64,000 bases of DNA from DASVUC01 sp038237225 (GTDB lineage: Bacteria; Planctomycetota; Phycisphaerae; Tepidisphaerales; Tepidisphaeraceae): positions 124,001 through 188,000 of the forward strand of contig JBBRYX010000007.1 of the NCBI GenBank assembly GCA_038237225.1, in the 5' to 3' direction. Numbering within the stretch: the first letter of the stretch is position 1; each line of letters begins with the position of its first letter. A program made the position numbers and the translations under genes. Positions 41,340 through 50,677 of the stretch are shown one piece after another. The notes under the pieces were generated by a model. It saw nothing but the letters and a program-made list of their open reading frames with translations, searched no databases and was not told where the DNA came from.

Positions 41340-42896
41340 ATGCTGGGGAAATCTTTGACCATTATCCGCGATCATCTTCCCGGCTTCAGCCGGATCGCGC
41401 GTCTCCCGCGCCAACTGCTCGGCATCAGCCCCTTCGCCGGAAACATTCAGCCCACGCGCGTGCCGCTTCTCTGGCACAGGTCAACCAGGTCAACGTTGCC
41501 CTTTCCACATCCTTGGAACTACCGTCAACCGATCCGCATCCTCGACACTTACTTTTGGAACGCCGATGCCGAGCACGGATCGGGAAGACACAACCGTTAC
41601 CTCGAGCTGCCTGGGTTCGCTCCGATCCTGGTGACGCGCGATCCGCGGATCATCCGCGCCATCGCCACGGAAACCGGCGATCGCCCCGGTCAGTTCGACC
41701 GCGACCCGCTGCCCTCCGCTGGCATCGCTCGCGCCACGGGAACCGAGACGCTTCTCTACGCCAACGGACCAACCTGGAAAAGACAAAAAAAACTCTCGAC
41801 GCCCCCGTTTGCGCGCACCACGCTTTTTCAACCCGAGCAGTTCCACGAATTCGCCGAAACCTTTCGCCACACCGTCACGCAGCGCCTCGACGCGATGCAA
41901 CAACGCCTGAAGCACGCCGAAGCGCCGTTGCACATCCAGCTCGAACCGGAAATCAAAGCGGTCATGCTCGAGATGTTGGTCAATAACTTCTTCGGCGCCG
42001 AAATCCCCTACGCGCAGATCAAAGACCGCTACGTCCCGGCCCTGGAACGAGTGATCGATCACATCGTGCGCGACACGGTCACCAATAAGATTGGCATCCC
42101 GTTGCGGAGATTGCCCAGCTTCAGCCGAAGCATCGCCCAGGCCAAGGTCGCGTACGCCGAGTTCGATCGATTAACCGATCTCGTCATCGCAACGAGAAAG
42201 CAAGGGAAAGGTCTCTGGAAGCAATTCAAGTCCGATGCGCCCGACAAGGCATTGCGCGGCAACATCAAGGTTTTTCTCGCGGGCGCTCTCGAAGCGACGA
42301 CTTCTTACGCGAGCTGGGCCATCTCGCATCTGGCGAGAAACCCGTCGGCACAAGAGAAAGTTTTTCAAGAGGTCAAAGACATCGCGAACTACACGCCTGA
42401 GAGTCTCGAAAACGCGAAGTACCTCGGGCATGTGCTTGACGAGACCCTTCGGCTTACCCCTTCGCTCTACTTCCTTCCGCGCCGGGCGACCGCCGACACC
42501 TGGGTTGAAACCGCGGATGCGAACAAATTGATGATCCCAAAAGGAACACACATCCTCCTCGATGTCTGGCACGCCAATCGCCATGAGGATCACTGGGGCG
42601 TTTCCATAACCGGTCATCCCGCACTCGAGTTTGTCCCCGAACGCTGGGAAAACTTAATTGCTCAGGATCGCGCGTCCAGGGAATTCCTCCACTTTGGTTT
42701 CGGCCACGGCCCAAGATTCTGCCCGGGAAAGAGCCTCGGACAACTGGAGGTCGCCCTCGTGGTGGGATCATTCGTGAAACTGTTCCGATTCGACGCCGTC
42801 AATCGCGAGAACCCGGCAAGAGCCGGCGTCGCCACCAAGCCCGCCGACGGCGTCTTAATCGAACTGACCTTGCGCACGCCCGGCTTCGCAGCCTAA
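41340..42896 (+). CDS. Cytochrome P450
   Basis: A haem-thiolate monooxygenase of about 518 residues. The haem ligand is Cys461 in FGHGPRFCPGKSLGQLE. The I-helix oxygen-activation motif is AGALEATTSY and the K-helix ExxR is in DETLRLTP. Substrate and redox partner are unknown. The ATG at 41340 was chosen; a GTG at 41313 overlapping the esterase stop is possible. No ferredoxin or reductase gene is nearby. It converges on the cytochrome c gene with a 4-bp overlap (CTAA). Confidence 0.93.
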   Translation: MLGKSLTIIRDHLPGFSRIARLPRQLLGISPFAGNIQPTRVPLLWHRSTRSTLPFPHPWNYRQPIRILDTYFWNADAEHGSGRHNRYLELPGFAPILVTRDPRIIRAIATETGDRPGQFDRDPLPSAGIARATGTETLLYANGPTWKRQKKLSTPPFARTTLFQPEQFHEFAETFRHTVTQRLDAMQQRLKHAEAPLHIQLEPEIKAVMLEMLVNNFFGAEIPYAQIKDRYVPALERVIDHIVRDTVTNKIGIPLRRLPSFSRSIAQAKVAYAEFDRLTDLVIATRKQGKGLWKQFKSDAPDKALRGNIKVFLAGALEATTSYASWAISHLARNPSAQEKVFQEVKDIANYTPESLENAKYLGHVLDETLRLTPSLYFLPRRATADTWVETADANKLMIPKGTHILLDVWHANRHEDHWGVSITGHPALEFVPERWENLIAQDRASREFLHFGFGHGPRFCPGKSLGQLEVALVVGSFVKLFRFDAVNRENPARAGVATKPADGVLIELTLRTPGFAA

Positions 42897-44455
42897 AGTT
42901 GCCGCAGAAATGCGACTAAATCAGTCTTTTCCTGCTGTTCGAGCTTGGTGCCGAGGACGAGGTTGAAGAACTCGACGGTGTCTTCGAGGGTCAGGCATCG
43001 GCCGTCGTGGAGGTAGGGCGGCGATTCTTTGATGCCGCGGAGGGTGAATGTTTTGATCAGACCGTCGCCGGGTTCCTGGGTGAAGCGTTCGAGATGGAGA
43101 TCGTGCATTTGATGATCCAGGTACGCGACGCCGGTGTGGCAACTGGCGCATTGGGCTTTGCCGAAGAATAGTTTTTCGCCGCGGATTTCGGATTCGTTGG
43201 CTTTCGTGGGATCAAGGCGTGCGGTCATGGGGTCGAGCTTGGGCGCGGGCGGGAAATCCAGCATGTTCTGCATCTGCGCCATGTGACTCACGGGGACGCG
43301 ATCGAGAATCATTGCGCCTTTTTTGAAGGCGTGGATCTGGTCGCCGTTGAAGTAGGCGGTACGTTCCTCGAACTCCGTGAAATCCTCGACGCTGCGAAGC
43401 GAGCGCTTGGAGCCGTGGATTTGCTGCTGGCTGACGCCCCGCAAGCTGATGGTGTCTAACCGGAACCTTCGCTGCTGCGGACGGTCATCGGGATTCAGGT
43501 GGAACTGCGCGGTGGTGTGTCCATTGACGTGGCAATCGAAGCAGGTGATTCCGAGCGAGGGCTCGGCACTCTTGCGATCATCGGTGGGGTTGAACTCTTC
43601 CTGTGGAAGGGGAGTGACCAGCATCCGCAACCCATCCAACTGCACGGGTGTCAGGATGTCTTTGAAGAGCCGGTAGAAGTTGTTGATGGAGACGACCTCG
43701 CCGCGCGACACATCGCCTAGCTCGGGGCGGTTTTGCAGGAAGATTGCCGGAGGGAATTCCGGCAGGAACGCTTCAGGAAGATCAAAGTCCACATCGAATC
43801 GTTGCAGGCGCGGAAACATGGCAACCTGAATCTGTGGAAAGACCTGGCCGCCGGTCACGTGCTTTGGATGCGGGAGCGGCGGATAGGGAAAGTTCCCGGC
43901 AGTCTTGATCTCTTCGGGCTTCATCTTCGCGAGATCATCGAAGGTTTTTCCCTGCTGCAATTTGGCCGTCGGTCCAACCACGATCGACTTCCCGCGCGTC
44001 ATCTTCAGTTCAGGATCGAGCTTTGGCTCGAGGTTATAGCGGGATTCCAGAAGCTTTTTCTGCGCTTCCATCACCTTTGGCTTATCCGCGACATCCTGCT
44101 TCATCGTTTCTTCGAAGGTCTGCATCGGTTTTTTCGCGTTCAGCCCGTCGCGGTAAAAATCGAAGCCGGTGACCTGTCCTTTATCCGGCTGCGTTTCGAG
44201 AGCGGTTGATGATCCGGGCGCCTTCGCCGCCGCAAAGATATCGGATTGGTCATGCTCGTTCTTCTTCTGCTCCGGGCGGTTCATCTCCACGGGTTGTGTC
44301 GTCTGCGCTGCGGTGACTGCATCGTGCGGCGCCTGCGCCGGAGGCGGATTTTGTGCGGTCAGTTGGTGGGCGCAAGCCGCCATGAACGCCAGAACGAGTA
44401 CAACGGCGGCCGTGACAGCGACATTTTTCCGGTGCCCCTGAATGAGTTGTCGCAT
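42893..44455 (-). CDS. Di-haem cytochrome c lipoprotein, MauG/peroxidase-like
   Basis: About 520 residues from the ATG at 44455, giving a signal peptide with lipobox-like AFMAAC. A low-complexity Pro/Gln/Thr linker follows. Two CxxCH haem sites are present: CFDCH near the middle and CASCH near the C-terminus. The end (FTLRGIKESPPYLHDGRCLTLEDTVEFFN) resembles the MauG/di-haem peroxidase C-terminal domain. It probably moves electrons or reduces peroxide at the outer face of the inner membrane or on the outer membrane. Frames reaching upstream to 44680 lack the signal and are rejected. Confidence 0.85.
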   Translation of the reverse strand: MRQLIQGHRKNVAVTAAVVLVLAFMAACAHQLTAQNPPPAQAPHDAVTAAQTTQPVEMNRPEQKKNEHDQSDIFAAAKAPGSSTALETQPDKGQVTGFDFYRDGLNAKKPMQTFEETMKQDVADKPKVMEAQKKLLESRYNLEPKLDPELKMTRGKSIVVGPTAKLQQGKTFDDLAKMKPEEIKTAGNFPYPPLPHPKHVTGGQVFPQIQVAMFPRLQRFDVDFDLPEAFLPEFPPAIFLQNRPELGDVSRGEVVSINNFYRLFKDILTPVQLDGLRMLVTPLPQEEFNPTDDRKSAEPSLGITCFDCHVNGHTTAQFHLNPDDRPQQRRFRLDTISLRGVSQQQIHGSKRSLRSVEDFTEFEERTAYFNGDQIHAFKKGAMILDRVPVSHMAQMQNMLDFPPAPKLDPMTARLDPTKANESEIRGEKLFFGKAQCASCHTGVAYLDHQMHDLHLERFTQEPGDGLIKTFTLRGIKESPPYLHDGRCLTLEDTVEFFNLVLGTKLEQQEKTDLVAFLRQL

Positions 44456-44558
44456 GGATTGGTCCTTTCGACGTGCGCAGATGGGAAGTATTGTCTCCGC
44501 CCCGGCGTCAGCAATTCGCGCACCACGGTATCGTCTGCCTTGGGGCAAGGGTCTGACT

Positions 44559-45446
44559 TCAGTCGCCGGCCCCTGGTAGAAATGGATGCTCGATGGAGAG
44601 ATACAAGAACGCTCCGTAATCCGGCGCTTCGGTTGTGACGCCGATGGGCGCTGCCACCCCAAGCACAATCTGTAGGTCATTCAGATTGATGGCGTAGCGA
44701 AGGCCGGGCGAGATAACTGCGGCGGCCTTGCCTCCGCCGCCGACTTGATCATCCCAATTGACCGGTAGCTCGATCAGGAAATTAAGATCGCGCGTTGCCG
44801 CACAGATGGCGCTGAACCCCGCATTGAAGCTGGTTAAATCTTCGCCGCCCACATTGGGCAGAAAGGTCATGCCGAGATTTGCGTGCAGCGTCCACCTGTC
44901 GCTGACAATTTTGCTTACCGGGAGGTTAAACTGATACCCCACCGAGCCATTCCCGAGGCCACGATCCTCATCGCCTGTGGGTAGGATCAGGCTTACGCGC
45001 GGCGCAACGGCGGGGCGAGTTTGCGTCTCCGTGAATAGTTGCAGACGGTAGTTCAGCAGGATGTCGCCGAGTCCATCGGTCGCGTTTCCGGTCTCCTCGA
45101 GAAATAGATAAGGCACGGTGTACGAAAGCTGATTGGTCTGGTCGAAGAGCGGCCATTCCTGGGTGAAGGTTGGGGCAAAGATTCGGGCGTTGTCGCTTCC
45201 ACCTTGTTCCCAAAGCAGCGGCGCGGCGAAGATATGCTGTACGACGCCGCGCTCCTGGTTGTACGCCTCTTCGATAAAAAAGGAATTATCCTGAATCCCC
45301 TTCGCCAGAGGATTCCAATCTTCCGGGGCGGCGCAAACGGATGCGCTTGTAAATAGCGAAATAAAAATCACTCCCCAGAACGACGACATCAGGGGTTTGA
45401 ATCGGCGGCACCGGAATCGAGGGGGTATGAAGAGACTCATAGTCAT
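44559..45446 (-). CDS. Outer-membrane beta-barrel (transporter-like) protein
   Basis: A 295-residue protein with an N-terminal signal peptide (FWGVIFISLFTSASVCAA) and alternating hydrophobic strands typical of outer-membrane barrels: LGDILLNYRLQLF, PRVSLILPTGDEDRGLGNGSVGYQFNLPVSKIV, WTLHANLGMTFLPNVG. The pattern matches the loose transporter/MetA-pathway family. Substrate unknown. Its ATG at 45446 overlaps the stop of ade. The frame upstream to 46262 lies over ade and is spurious. It is followed by the cytochrome c gene on the same strand, so the two may work together. Confidence 0.75.
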   Translation of the reverse strand: MTMSLFIPPRFRCRRFKPLMSSFWGVIFISLFTSASVCAAPEDWNPLAKGIQDNSFFIEEAYNQERGVVQHIFAAPLLWEQGGSDNARIFAPTFTQEWPLFDQTNQLSYTVPYLFLEETGNATDGLGDILLNYRLQLFTETQTRPAVAPRVSLILPTGDEDRGLGNGSVGYQFNLPVSKIVSDRWTLHANLGMTFLPNVGGEDLTSFNAGFSAICAATRDLNFLIELPVNWDDQVGGGGKAAAVISPGLRYAINLNDLQIVLGVAAPIGVTTEAPDYGAFLYLSIEHPFLPGAGD

Positions 45447-47167
45447 CCGTTGGCAAAAAGTTCTGTGAGGGCGAAGGCGTTGACGTCGACGAGACCGCGG
45501 TCGGTGATTTTGAGTGAGGGGATGACTTCCAGGCCCATGAAGCTCATGGCCATGAAGGGATCTTCCAGCTTGGAGCCTAGTTGTTTGGCGGCGGCGAGAA
45601 GCTGGTCGTAGTTTTTTTTGACTTCGGCGATGGGGCGATCGGACATGAGGCCGGCGACCGGTAGCGGGAGGGAGGCGAGGATTTGCTGGCCGTTGGCGGC
45701 GGCGAGTCCGCCTCCGGCGCTGAGGACGGCTTTGATGGCGGTGAGGATTGAGACGTTGTCGACGCCGATGGTGATGAGGTTGTGGTGATCGTGGGCGACG
45801 GTGCCGGCGATAGCGCCTTCCTGTAAGCCAAAGCCCTGGATGAAACCGATGCCGCAGCGGCCGGTTTCGTTGTGGCGTTCGATGACGGCGATCTTGAGGA
45901 TGTCGCGCTGGGGGTCGGCCATGATATTGCCGGCGCGGACGGTGGCGTTCATGACTTTGTTTTCGGTGACGAGTTGATTGGCGAGGTGGACGATGACGCG
46001 GATGTGGCGCTTGCGCAATCCGACGTCGAGGCGGACGCCGGACCATTTGATCTTGCAGGTGCCTTTGAGCGTGTCGGGGACGAGGGGATTGGGGACGGGG
46101 TCGATAATCGCTCCGTCCTGGGCGACGAGTTTTCCGGCGGTGTAGACCTGGCGGGCGGCGGGGATTTGGAGGTCGTCGAAGATGAAAAGATCGGCGACGC
46201 GGCCGGGGGCGATGGCGCCGCGGTCGTGCATGTTGAACCACTCCGATGGATTCAATGTGCACATGCGAATGGCTTCGATGGGATCAATGCCAAAGGCGAT
46301 GGCCCGGCGGATCATATCATCGACGGAGCCGGCGGTGAGGAGATCGGCGGGGGTCCGATCATCGGTGCAGAAGCAGATTCGCCGGGAATTGGCTGGGGTG
46401 ATGATGGGAAGAAGGGTGTCGAGGTTTTTGGCGTTGGTGGCTTCGCGGATGAGGATGTAGAGGCCGCGGGAGAGCTTTTCCTGGGCTTCTTCAGGGGTGA
46501 AGCATTCGTGATCGGAGCCGACGCCGGCGGCGACGTAGGCGTTGAGCTGCTTGTCGCGGACAGCAGGGGCGTGACCGTCGATGGGGGTGCCGGCGAAGGC
46601 GCGAATTTTGGCGGTGACGTCGCCGTTGCCGGAAATGACGCCGGGGAAGTTCATGACTTCGGCGAGCCCGCGGACGGTGCCGTCGGCGAGGAGCGTCGCG
46701 AGATCGTCGGCGGTTAGCGTCGCGCCGGAGGAGGCCATGTTGGTGGCGGGGACGCAGCTTGGCGCCATGAGCTCGACGCGGAGGGGGAGATCACATGAGG
46801 CTTCGGCCATGAAGCGGACGCCTTGGGCACCGGAGACGTTGGCGATTTCGTGGGGATCGGCGACGACGGTGGTGATGCCGCGTGGGACGACGGCGGTGGC
46901 GAATTGCGGGGGTAAGCAGAGGGAGGATTCGATGTGGACGTGGGCGTCGATGAGACCGGGAGCGACGTAGGCGTTTTGGAGATCGACTTCCTCTGCGGCG
47001 GTATAGCCGGCGCCTAATGCGGCGATTTTTCCCTGGGCGATGACGATGTCGGTGGTTTCGATTTGGCCGGAGAAGACGTTGACGAGGCGAGCATTGCGGA
47101 GGATGAGGTCAGCGGGGTATTCGCCTCGGGAGATGGAGAGGAGGTCGGAAGAAGGAAGATCATTCAT
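45443..47167 (-). CDS. ade: Adenine deaminase
   Basis: A 574-residue amidohydrolase that deaminates adenine to hypoxanthine in purine salvage. Metal-binding DAHVHIESS is at about residues 73-81. IPRGITTVVADPHEIANV-like sequence (VVPRGITTVVADPHEIANV) follows. HAPAVRDKQLNAYVAAGVGSDHE, ICFCTDDRTPADLL and the C-terminal HDHHNLITIGVD with GGGLAAANGQ are all family features. The length is normal. It is co-directional with the outer-membrane barrel gene and overlaps it by 4 bp. Confidence 0.95.
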   Translation of the reverse strand: MNDLPSSDLLSISRGEYPADLILRNARLVNVFSGQIETTDIVIAQGKIAALGAGYTAAEEVDLQNAYVAPGLIDAHVHIESSLCLPPQFATAVVPRGITTVVADPHEIANVSGAQGVRFMAEASCDLPLRVELMAPSCVPATNMASSGATLTADDLATLLADGTVRGLAEVMNFPGVISGNGDVTAKIRAFAGTPIDGHAPAVRDKQLNAYVAAGVGSDHECFTPEEAQEKLSRGLYILIREATNAKNLDTLLPIITPANSRRICFCTDDRTPADLLTAGSVDDMIRRAIAFGIDPIEAIRMCTLNPSEWFNMHDRGAIAPGRVADLFIFDDLQIPAARQVYTAGKLVAQDGAIIDPVPNPLVPDTLKGTCKIKWSGVRLDVGLRKRHIRVIVHLANQLVTENKVMNATVRAGNIMADPQRDILKIAVIERHNETGRCGIGFIQGFGLQEGAIAGTVAHDHHNLITIGVDNVSILTAIKAVLSAGGGLAAANGQQILASLPLPVAGLMSDRPIAEVKKNYDQLLAAAKQLGSKLEDPFMAMSFMGLEVIPSLKITDRGLVDVNAFALTELFANG

Positions 47168-47220
47168 GGGTGGTGGCGGATTGTCGCCGAGCGCTGAGGA
47201 TCAGGCAAACTGGTTTCATC

Positions 47221-47279
47221 GTATCACGGGCATCTTGCCCGTGTGTGAGTTGTGAACACGGGCAGGATGCCCGTGCTAC
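47221..47279. repeat. 59-bp REP-like inverted pair, CACGGGCATCTTGCCCGTG family
   Basis: Two inverted halves (left GTATCACGGGCATC, right GATGCCCGTGCTAC), each a small palindrome, around a short spacer. The element has the same 59-bp length as those at 50052 and 52223. It lies between ade and the bactofilin-like gene. Confidence 0.9.
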
Positions 47280-47288
47280 GGGAGATGC

Positions 47289-47657
47289 TCAATCCGATTT
47301 GGGGGTTTCGCCGGTGAAGAGTTTGGCGACTTTGGTTTCGCCTTTGAGGGTTTTGACTTTGCCGTTGATGGTGGCGGTGGATTCGATGTAGAGGCGGCCG
47401 CCTTCGTTGGTGGCATCGCCACCGAGCACGCCGGAGTGGATCACCTTGGCGCCGCGTTTGACGGTGAGGGATCCGATGACTCGGCCGTAGATGTGCATGC
47501 GGCCGCCGTACTCGCAGATGATGTCGCCGTAGACCGCGCCGCGGAGGTAGAGCTTCCCGCCCTGGGCGACGGTGACGGTGCCTCCGACGGAGCCTGTAAG
47601 CGTGACAGGCTCAGTGACGGTGTAATCTCCGGCGATGGTGCCGCGCTCTTCGCGCAT
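47289..47657 (-). CDS. Bactofilin-like beta-helix protein
   Basis: A 122-residue protein of repeated short strands with glycines at regular spacing: TVTEPVTLTGSVGGTVTVAQGG, LYLRGAVYGDIICEYGGRMHIYGRVIGSLTVKRGA. This is the pattern of a small right-handed beta-helix such as bactofilins, which polymerise at the membrane. The relation is by pattern only. AGGAG precedes the ATG. No partner is obvious. Confidence 0.65.
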   Translation of the reverse strand: MREERGTIAGDYTVTEPVTLTGSVGGTVTVAQGGKLYLRGAVYGDIICEYGGRMHIYGRVIGSLTVKRGAKVIHSGVLGGDATNEGGRLYIESTATINGKVKTLKGETKVAKLFTGETPKSD

Positions 47658-47726
47658 GTTTCTCTTCGCTCCTGATGATCCCGAGGTGCGAGCACTGCGG
47701 GCGTTGGTTGCAATCTAATGACGCCG

Positions 47727-48377
47727 TTAGCGTGCGGGAAGTTCCGTACCTTCACCCAAGGCTTGCCGGATTCCGCGGACGCTTTTGATTTGAATGGCCA
47801 TGAGAATGATCACCGCGGTGACCGGCATGACGACGAACCGCGCCCAGTTCTGGATGGCCTGGTTGATGGTTACATCATGCCAGCGCGCGCGGGAATTGAG
47901 CTCATGCCAGGTATAGAGGACGCCGGGGAGCTTGAACTCGTAGGTGTCGAGAAATGCCTGCCAGGGGAAAATCAGGACGAGGAAGATGAGCGTCCAGATG
48001 TACGCGGAGGTGACGCGCGAGACGCCGATCAATCGGCCGACAAGCATGATGTTGATCAGAAGCAATAGCACGATGGAGAGGATGATCGAAAAGACGACGC
48101 CGAGGAATTCGGTGGTGCCGACAAAGTAGGTGAGGAGCAATTCCACCGTGGGTTTCATCGTTGTGGGGGCGGTCGTCGTCGTTGTTGCAGTGGTAGCGGT
48201 GTGGCGAACGATATTGGGCGTGAACTGAACCACCTCGTAACGGTAGAGGAAGAAGATCGCGATCTGGAGCAACAGGACGACGAGCAGGAGAAGGAACAGG
48301 GCGTTCTTGGCGCTGCGCGCGGTGAGCATCGCATCCGCATAATCGGCAGCGGTGGCAATGGCGGAATCGTTCATCAC
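47727..48377 (-). CDS. Hypothetical multi-pass membrane protein
   Basis: A 216-residue protein with about four membrane helices: NALFLLLLVVLLLQIAIFFLY, FLGVVFSIILSIVLLLLINIM, SAYIWTLIFLVLIFPWQAFL and FVVMPVTAVIILMAIQI. A threonine-rich periplasmic loop (TATTATTTTTAPTT) follows helix 1. No family is recognised. It is divergent from the M24 peptidase gene. Confidence 0.75.
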   Translation of the reverse strand: MMNDSAIATAADYADAMLTARSAKNALFLLLLVVLLLQIAIFFLYRYEVVQFTPNIVRHTATTATTTTTAPTTMKPTVELLLTYFVGTTEFLGVVFSIILSIVLLLLINIMLVGRLIGVSRVTSAYIWTLIFLVLIFPWQAFLDTYEFKLPGVLYTWHELNSRARWHDVTINQAIQNWARFVVMPVTAVIILMAIQIKSVRGIRQALGEGTELPAR

Positions 48378-48466
48378 GGCTCATTTCCTTTCTCGGGCGA
48401 AGGGTATTGTGTTAACGGAAAAGCGATCTGCTCGCAATTGCCAAGGCATGGTTTAAGCTTCGTCGC

Positions 48467-49561
48467 ATGCTGGATCCCAAGCTGTCGAGACAGCGGCAGA
48501 AGCGATTGCTGGAGGCGCTGCGCGATCGCAAGTTGGATGCGGTGGCGGTAGGGCTGTCGCGGGATGTTTATTATCTGTCCGGACATCTGCCCAACGGGTT
48601 GCATGCCTCGGGGATGGTGATCTTGAAGGAGGGGACGGCGTGGCTGACCGTGGCGAACAAGCCCGTCGAGAACGCGGCGGTGGATGAGTCGGCGAGCTTC
48701 GAGGCACAGTGGATGGCGACGCTTCGGCAGGAACAGCCGGCGGTGGTGGCGGGGCACATGGCGGAGTTCCTGCAGCGACATGGGGTGAAGCGTCTTGGGA
48801 TCGACAGCTCGGAGGTCACTGCAAGTCTGGCGGTGATGAACGAGTTTCAGATCGAGACGATCGATGACACGCTGTATCAACTGCGCCGGAAGAAAGATGT
48901 TGATGAACTGGCGATGATTCAGAAGGCGGTGGCGTGTTGTGCGGCGATGTTTGAGCGGGCGCGGGAAATCGTGAAGCCGGGGGTGCAGGAGCTTGATGTT
49001 TACAATGAGCTGCATGCGGCGGCGGTGACAGAGGCGGGGGAGCCGATGACCTATTACCTTGGAAATGACTTTACATGTGGCGGTGGGGGAGGTCCGCCGC
49101 GGAAGGGGTGCGCGGCGCAGGCAGGCGAACTATACATTCTGGATGTGGGGCCCACGTACCGTGGGTACTTTGCCGATGCGTGTAGGACATTTGCCGTTTC
49201 GGAGCCGACGATGGAGCAGCAGGAGGCCTTCGCGGCCGTGCAATCGTGCTTTGACGTGATCGAGAAAGTGGCGAAGCCGGGGGTTCGGTGCCGGAATGTG
49301 TATCACGCGGTGATGGACCATCTGAATCATGTCGCGGGAAGGACATCCGGGCATCATCTGGGGCATGGGATTGGGTTGCAGGCGCACGAGTTTCCGCATC
49401 TCAATCCGAAGTGGGATGATGTGCTTTGGGAGGGCGAGGTCTTCGCGGCAGAGCCGGCGTTGTACGGTGAAGGCCTGCGCGGCGGAGTTCGGCTTGAGAA
49501 TGATTATCTGGTGACGAAGGATGGGGTAAAGCGGTTGTTAAATTCGCCGATGGGTTTGTGA
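48467..49561 (+). CDS. M24-family aminopeptidase (Xaa-Pro type)
   Basis: A 364-residue pita-bread-fold metallopeptidase. The N-terminal creatinase-like domain spans about residues 1-135. The five metal ligands are visible in order: Asp in LDVGP, Asp in FADACRTF, His in GHHLGHGIGL, Glu in AAEPALY and Glu in RLENDYLVT. It probably removes N-terminal residues before proline, but prolidase or other activities are possible. Two small membrane-protein genes follow closely. Confidence 0.88.
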   Translation: MLDPKLSRQRQKRLLEALRDRKLDAVAVGLSRDVYYLSGHLPNGLHASGMVILKEGTAWLTVANKPVENAAVDESASFEAQWMATLRQEQPAVVAGHMAEFLQRHGVKRLGIDSSEVTASLAVMNEFQIETIDDTLYQLRRKKDVDELAMIQKAVACCAAMFERAREIVKPGVQELDVYNELHAAAVTEAGEPMTYYLGNDFTCGGGGGPPRKGCAAQAGELYILDVGPTYRGYFADACRTFAVSEPTMEQQEAFAAVQSCFDVIEKVAKPGVRCRNVYHAVMDHLNHVAGRTSGHHLGHGIGLQAHEFPHLNPKWDDVLWEGEVFAAEPALYGEGLRGGVRLENDYLVTKDGVKRLLNSPMGL

Positions 49562-49575
49562 GCGAGGCTCTTTTG

Positions 49576-49809
49576 ATGGAACAGCGGGATCAACGTGATG
49601 CGGATCATCCGGAGGAATGGTTCCGGGAGCCGACGCCGCGCGAGCACCGGATTGCGGCGGCGCTGTTCGTGGGGTTCGGGTTTTTTTTCGCGATGCTGTT
49701 CATCGTTCTGAACGGGTGGTGGTTCCGATGGGTGATCATCGCGCTCGCGGTTTATTCGACCGTATATGGTTTGAGGCATGCGATGGATTCGCGACGGAAG
49801 CGGGGGTAA
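49576..49809 (+). CDS. Small two-helix membrane protein
   Basis: 77 residues with an acidic N-terminus (EQRDQRDADHPEEWF) and two membrane helices (HRIAAALFVGFGFFFAMLFIVL and WVIIALAVYSTVYGL). The ATG at 49576 is preceded by GAGG; a GTG at 49558 that overlaps the peptidase stop is the alternative. Its stop shares a base with the next start (TAATG). Function unknown. Confidence 0.7.
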   Translation: MEQRDQRDADHPEEWFREPTPREHRIAAALFVGFGFFFAMLFIVLNGWWFRWVIIALAVYSTVYGLRHAMDSRRKRG

Positions 49810-50036
49810 TGGTGGACGATGAGCGGGATGAGAAGCGGGAGATGGAGATTGAAAGCGAGCGCGCATCCCGGTGGGGAGGATGGTTTGCGTGGGCGGCGAT
49901 GGTGCTGGCGGTGGCTGGGTTGATCGCGTGGATGCTGGGGAGGTTTACCGGATCGGTGCTGCTCGCTGTGGGATTGGTGGCGTTTATGCTGCTGTACATG
50001 CTGGGGATGGCGTATTTCGCGACGCGGAAGAAATGA
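49809..50036 (+). CDS. Small two-helix membrane protein
   Basis: 75 residues: a charged N-terminus (DDERDEKREMEIESE) and two membrane helices (WFAWAAMVLAVAGLIAWML and VLLAVGLVAFMLLYMLGMAYF). It is translationally coupled to the preceding gene by TAATG and has a similar layout, so the two may form a heteromer. Function unknown. Confidence 0.7.
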   Translation: MVDDERDEKREMEIESERASRWGGWFAWAAMVLAVAGLIAWMLGRFTGSVLLAVGLVAFMLLYMLGMAYFATRKK

Positions 50037-50051
50037 CGAGTTGAGACACCT

Positions 50052-50110
50052 GTGAAACGGGCATCTTACATGTGACCGGATCGCTAACACGGGCAGGATG
50101 CCCGTGCCAC
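50052..50110. repeat. 59-bp REP-like inverted pair, diverged left half
   Basis: The right half (ACACGGGCAGGATGCCCGTG) matches the copies at 47221 and 52223; the left half (AACGGGCATCTTACATGTGA) has decayed. It lies 15 bp after a membrane-protein stop and 10 bp before the end of the receiver gene, between convergent genes. Confidence 0.85.
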
Positions 50111-50120
50111 GGAAGAGCAT

Positions 50121-50525
50121 TTATGTTGCGGGGGTTGCGGGAGGGGCGACGAGGCGTTCGGCGGTGGCGATGAGCTTGTCCATTTTCACCGGCTTGGTGA
50201 AATATTCGCTGACGCCGAGGGATTCGGCGAACATCTTGTGACGGGTGCCGGGATTTCCCGTGACCATGATGATGTGCGGCGGCGCGTTGCGGGGTTTGCG
50301 GGCTTTGACTTTTTCGAGAACCAGAAATCCGCTTCGACCGGGGAGCATCATGTCCAGGACGATGATGTCCGGCGTGTTTTTCTCGGCTAGTTCGACCGCT
50401 TGATTGCCGTTGTTTGCGGATTCCAGGAGCGCTCCGGTGGGTTCGAAAGCGGCTTGCATGCTGGTCAGGATATCGCTGTCGTCATCGACGAGCAGGACGC
50501 GTTTTCCTTCGAGGGGGGATGCCAT
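50121..50525 (-). CDS. Stand-alone response-regulator receiver protein
   Basis: A 134-residue protein with only a CheY-like receiver domain. The acidic pocket is DDD at residues 14-16, the phosphorylated aspartate is in VLDMMLPG, and the conserved Thr and Lys are in MVTGN and FTKPV. There is no output domain, so it should act by protein contacts. AGGAG precedes the ATG. No histidine kinase gene is adjacent. Confidence 0.92.
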   Translation of the reverse strand: MASPLEGKRVLLVDDDSDILTSMQAAFEPTGALLESANNGNQAVELAEKNTPDIIVLDMMLPGRSGFLVLEKVKARKPRNAPPHIIMVTGNPGTRHKMFAESLGVSEYFTKPVKMDKLIATAERLVAPPATPAT

Positions 50526-50677
50526 GGTGTGATCTCCTGACCGATTGTAGGCGCGAGTGTGGTTTTGCTTCCCGCAAATGTCAAGAAAGGATTGAGTTCC
50601 TCCCGATGAGAGTTATCGGGCCTGCGGACGATCGTTCGACGGGCGGTTGTCCGTTTCTCGCTTGAGCTGTTGAAGTC

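Noticed and set aside
44559..46262. Extension of the outer-membrane barrel frame to 46262
   Set aside because: The upstream 270 codons are Arg/His/Pro-rich shadow of ade; the signal peptide begins near 45446.
42893..48470. Replication origin at the composition switch
   Set aside because: No dnaA, dnaN or gyrB, and no cluster of DnaA boxes was seen; an inversion explains the switch as well.
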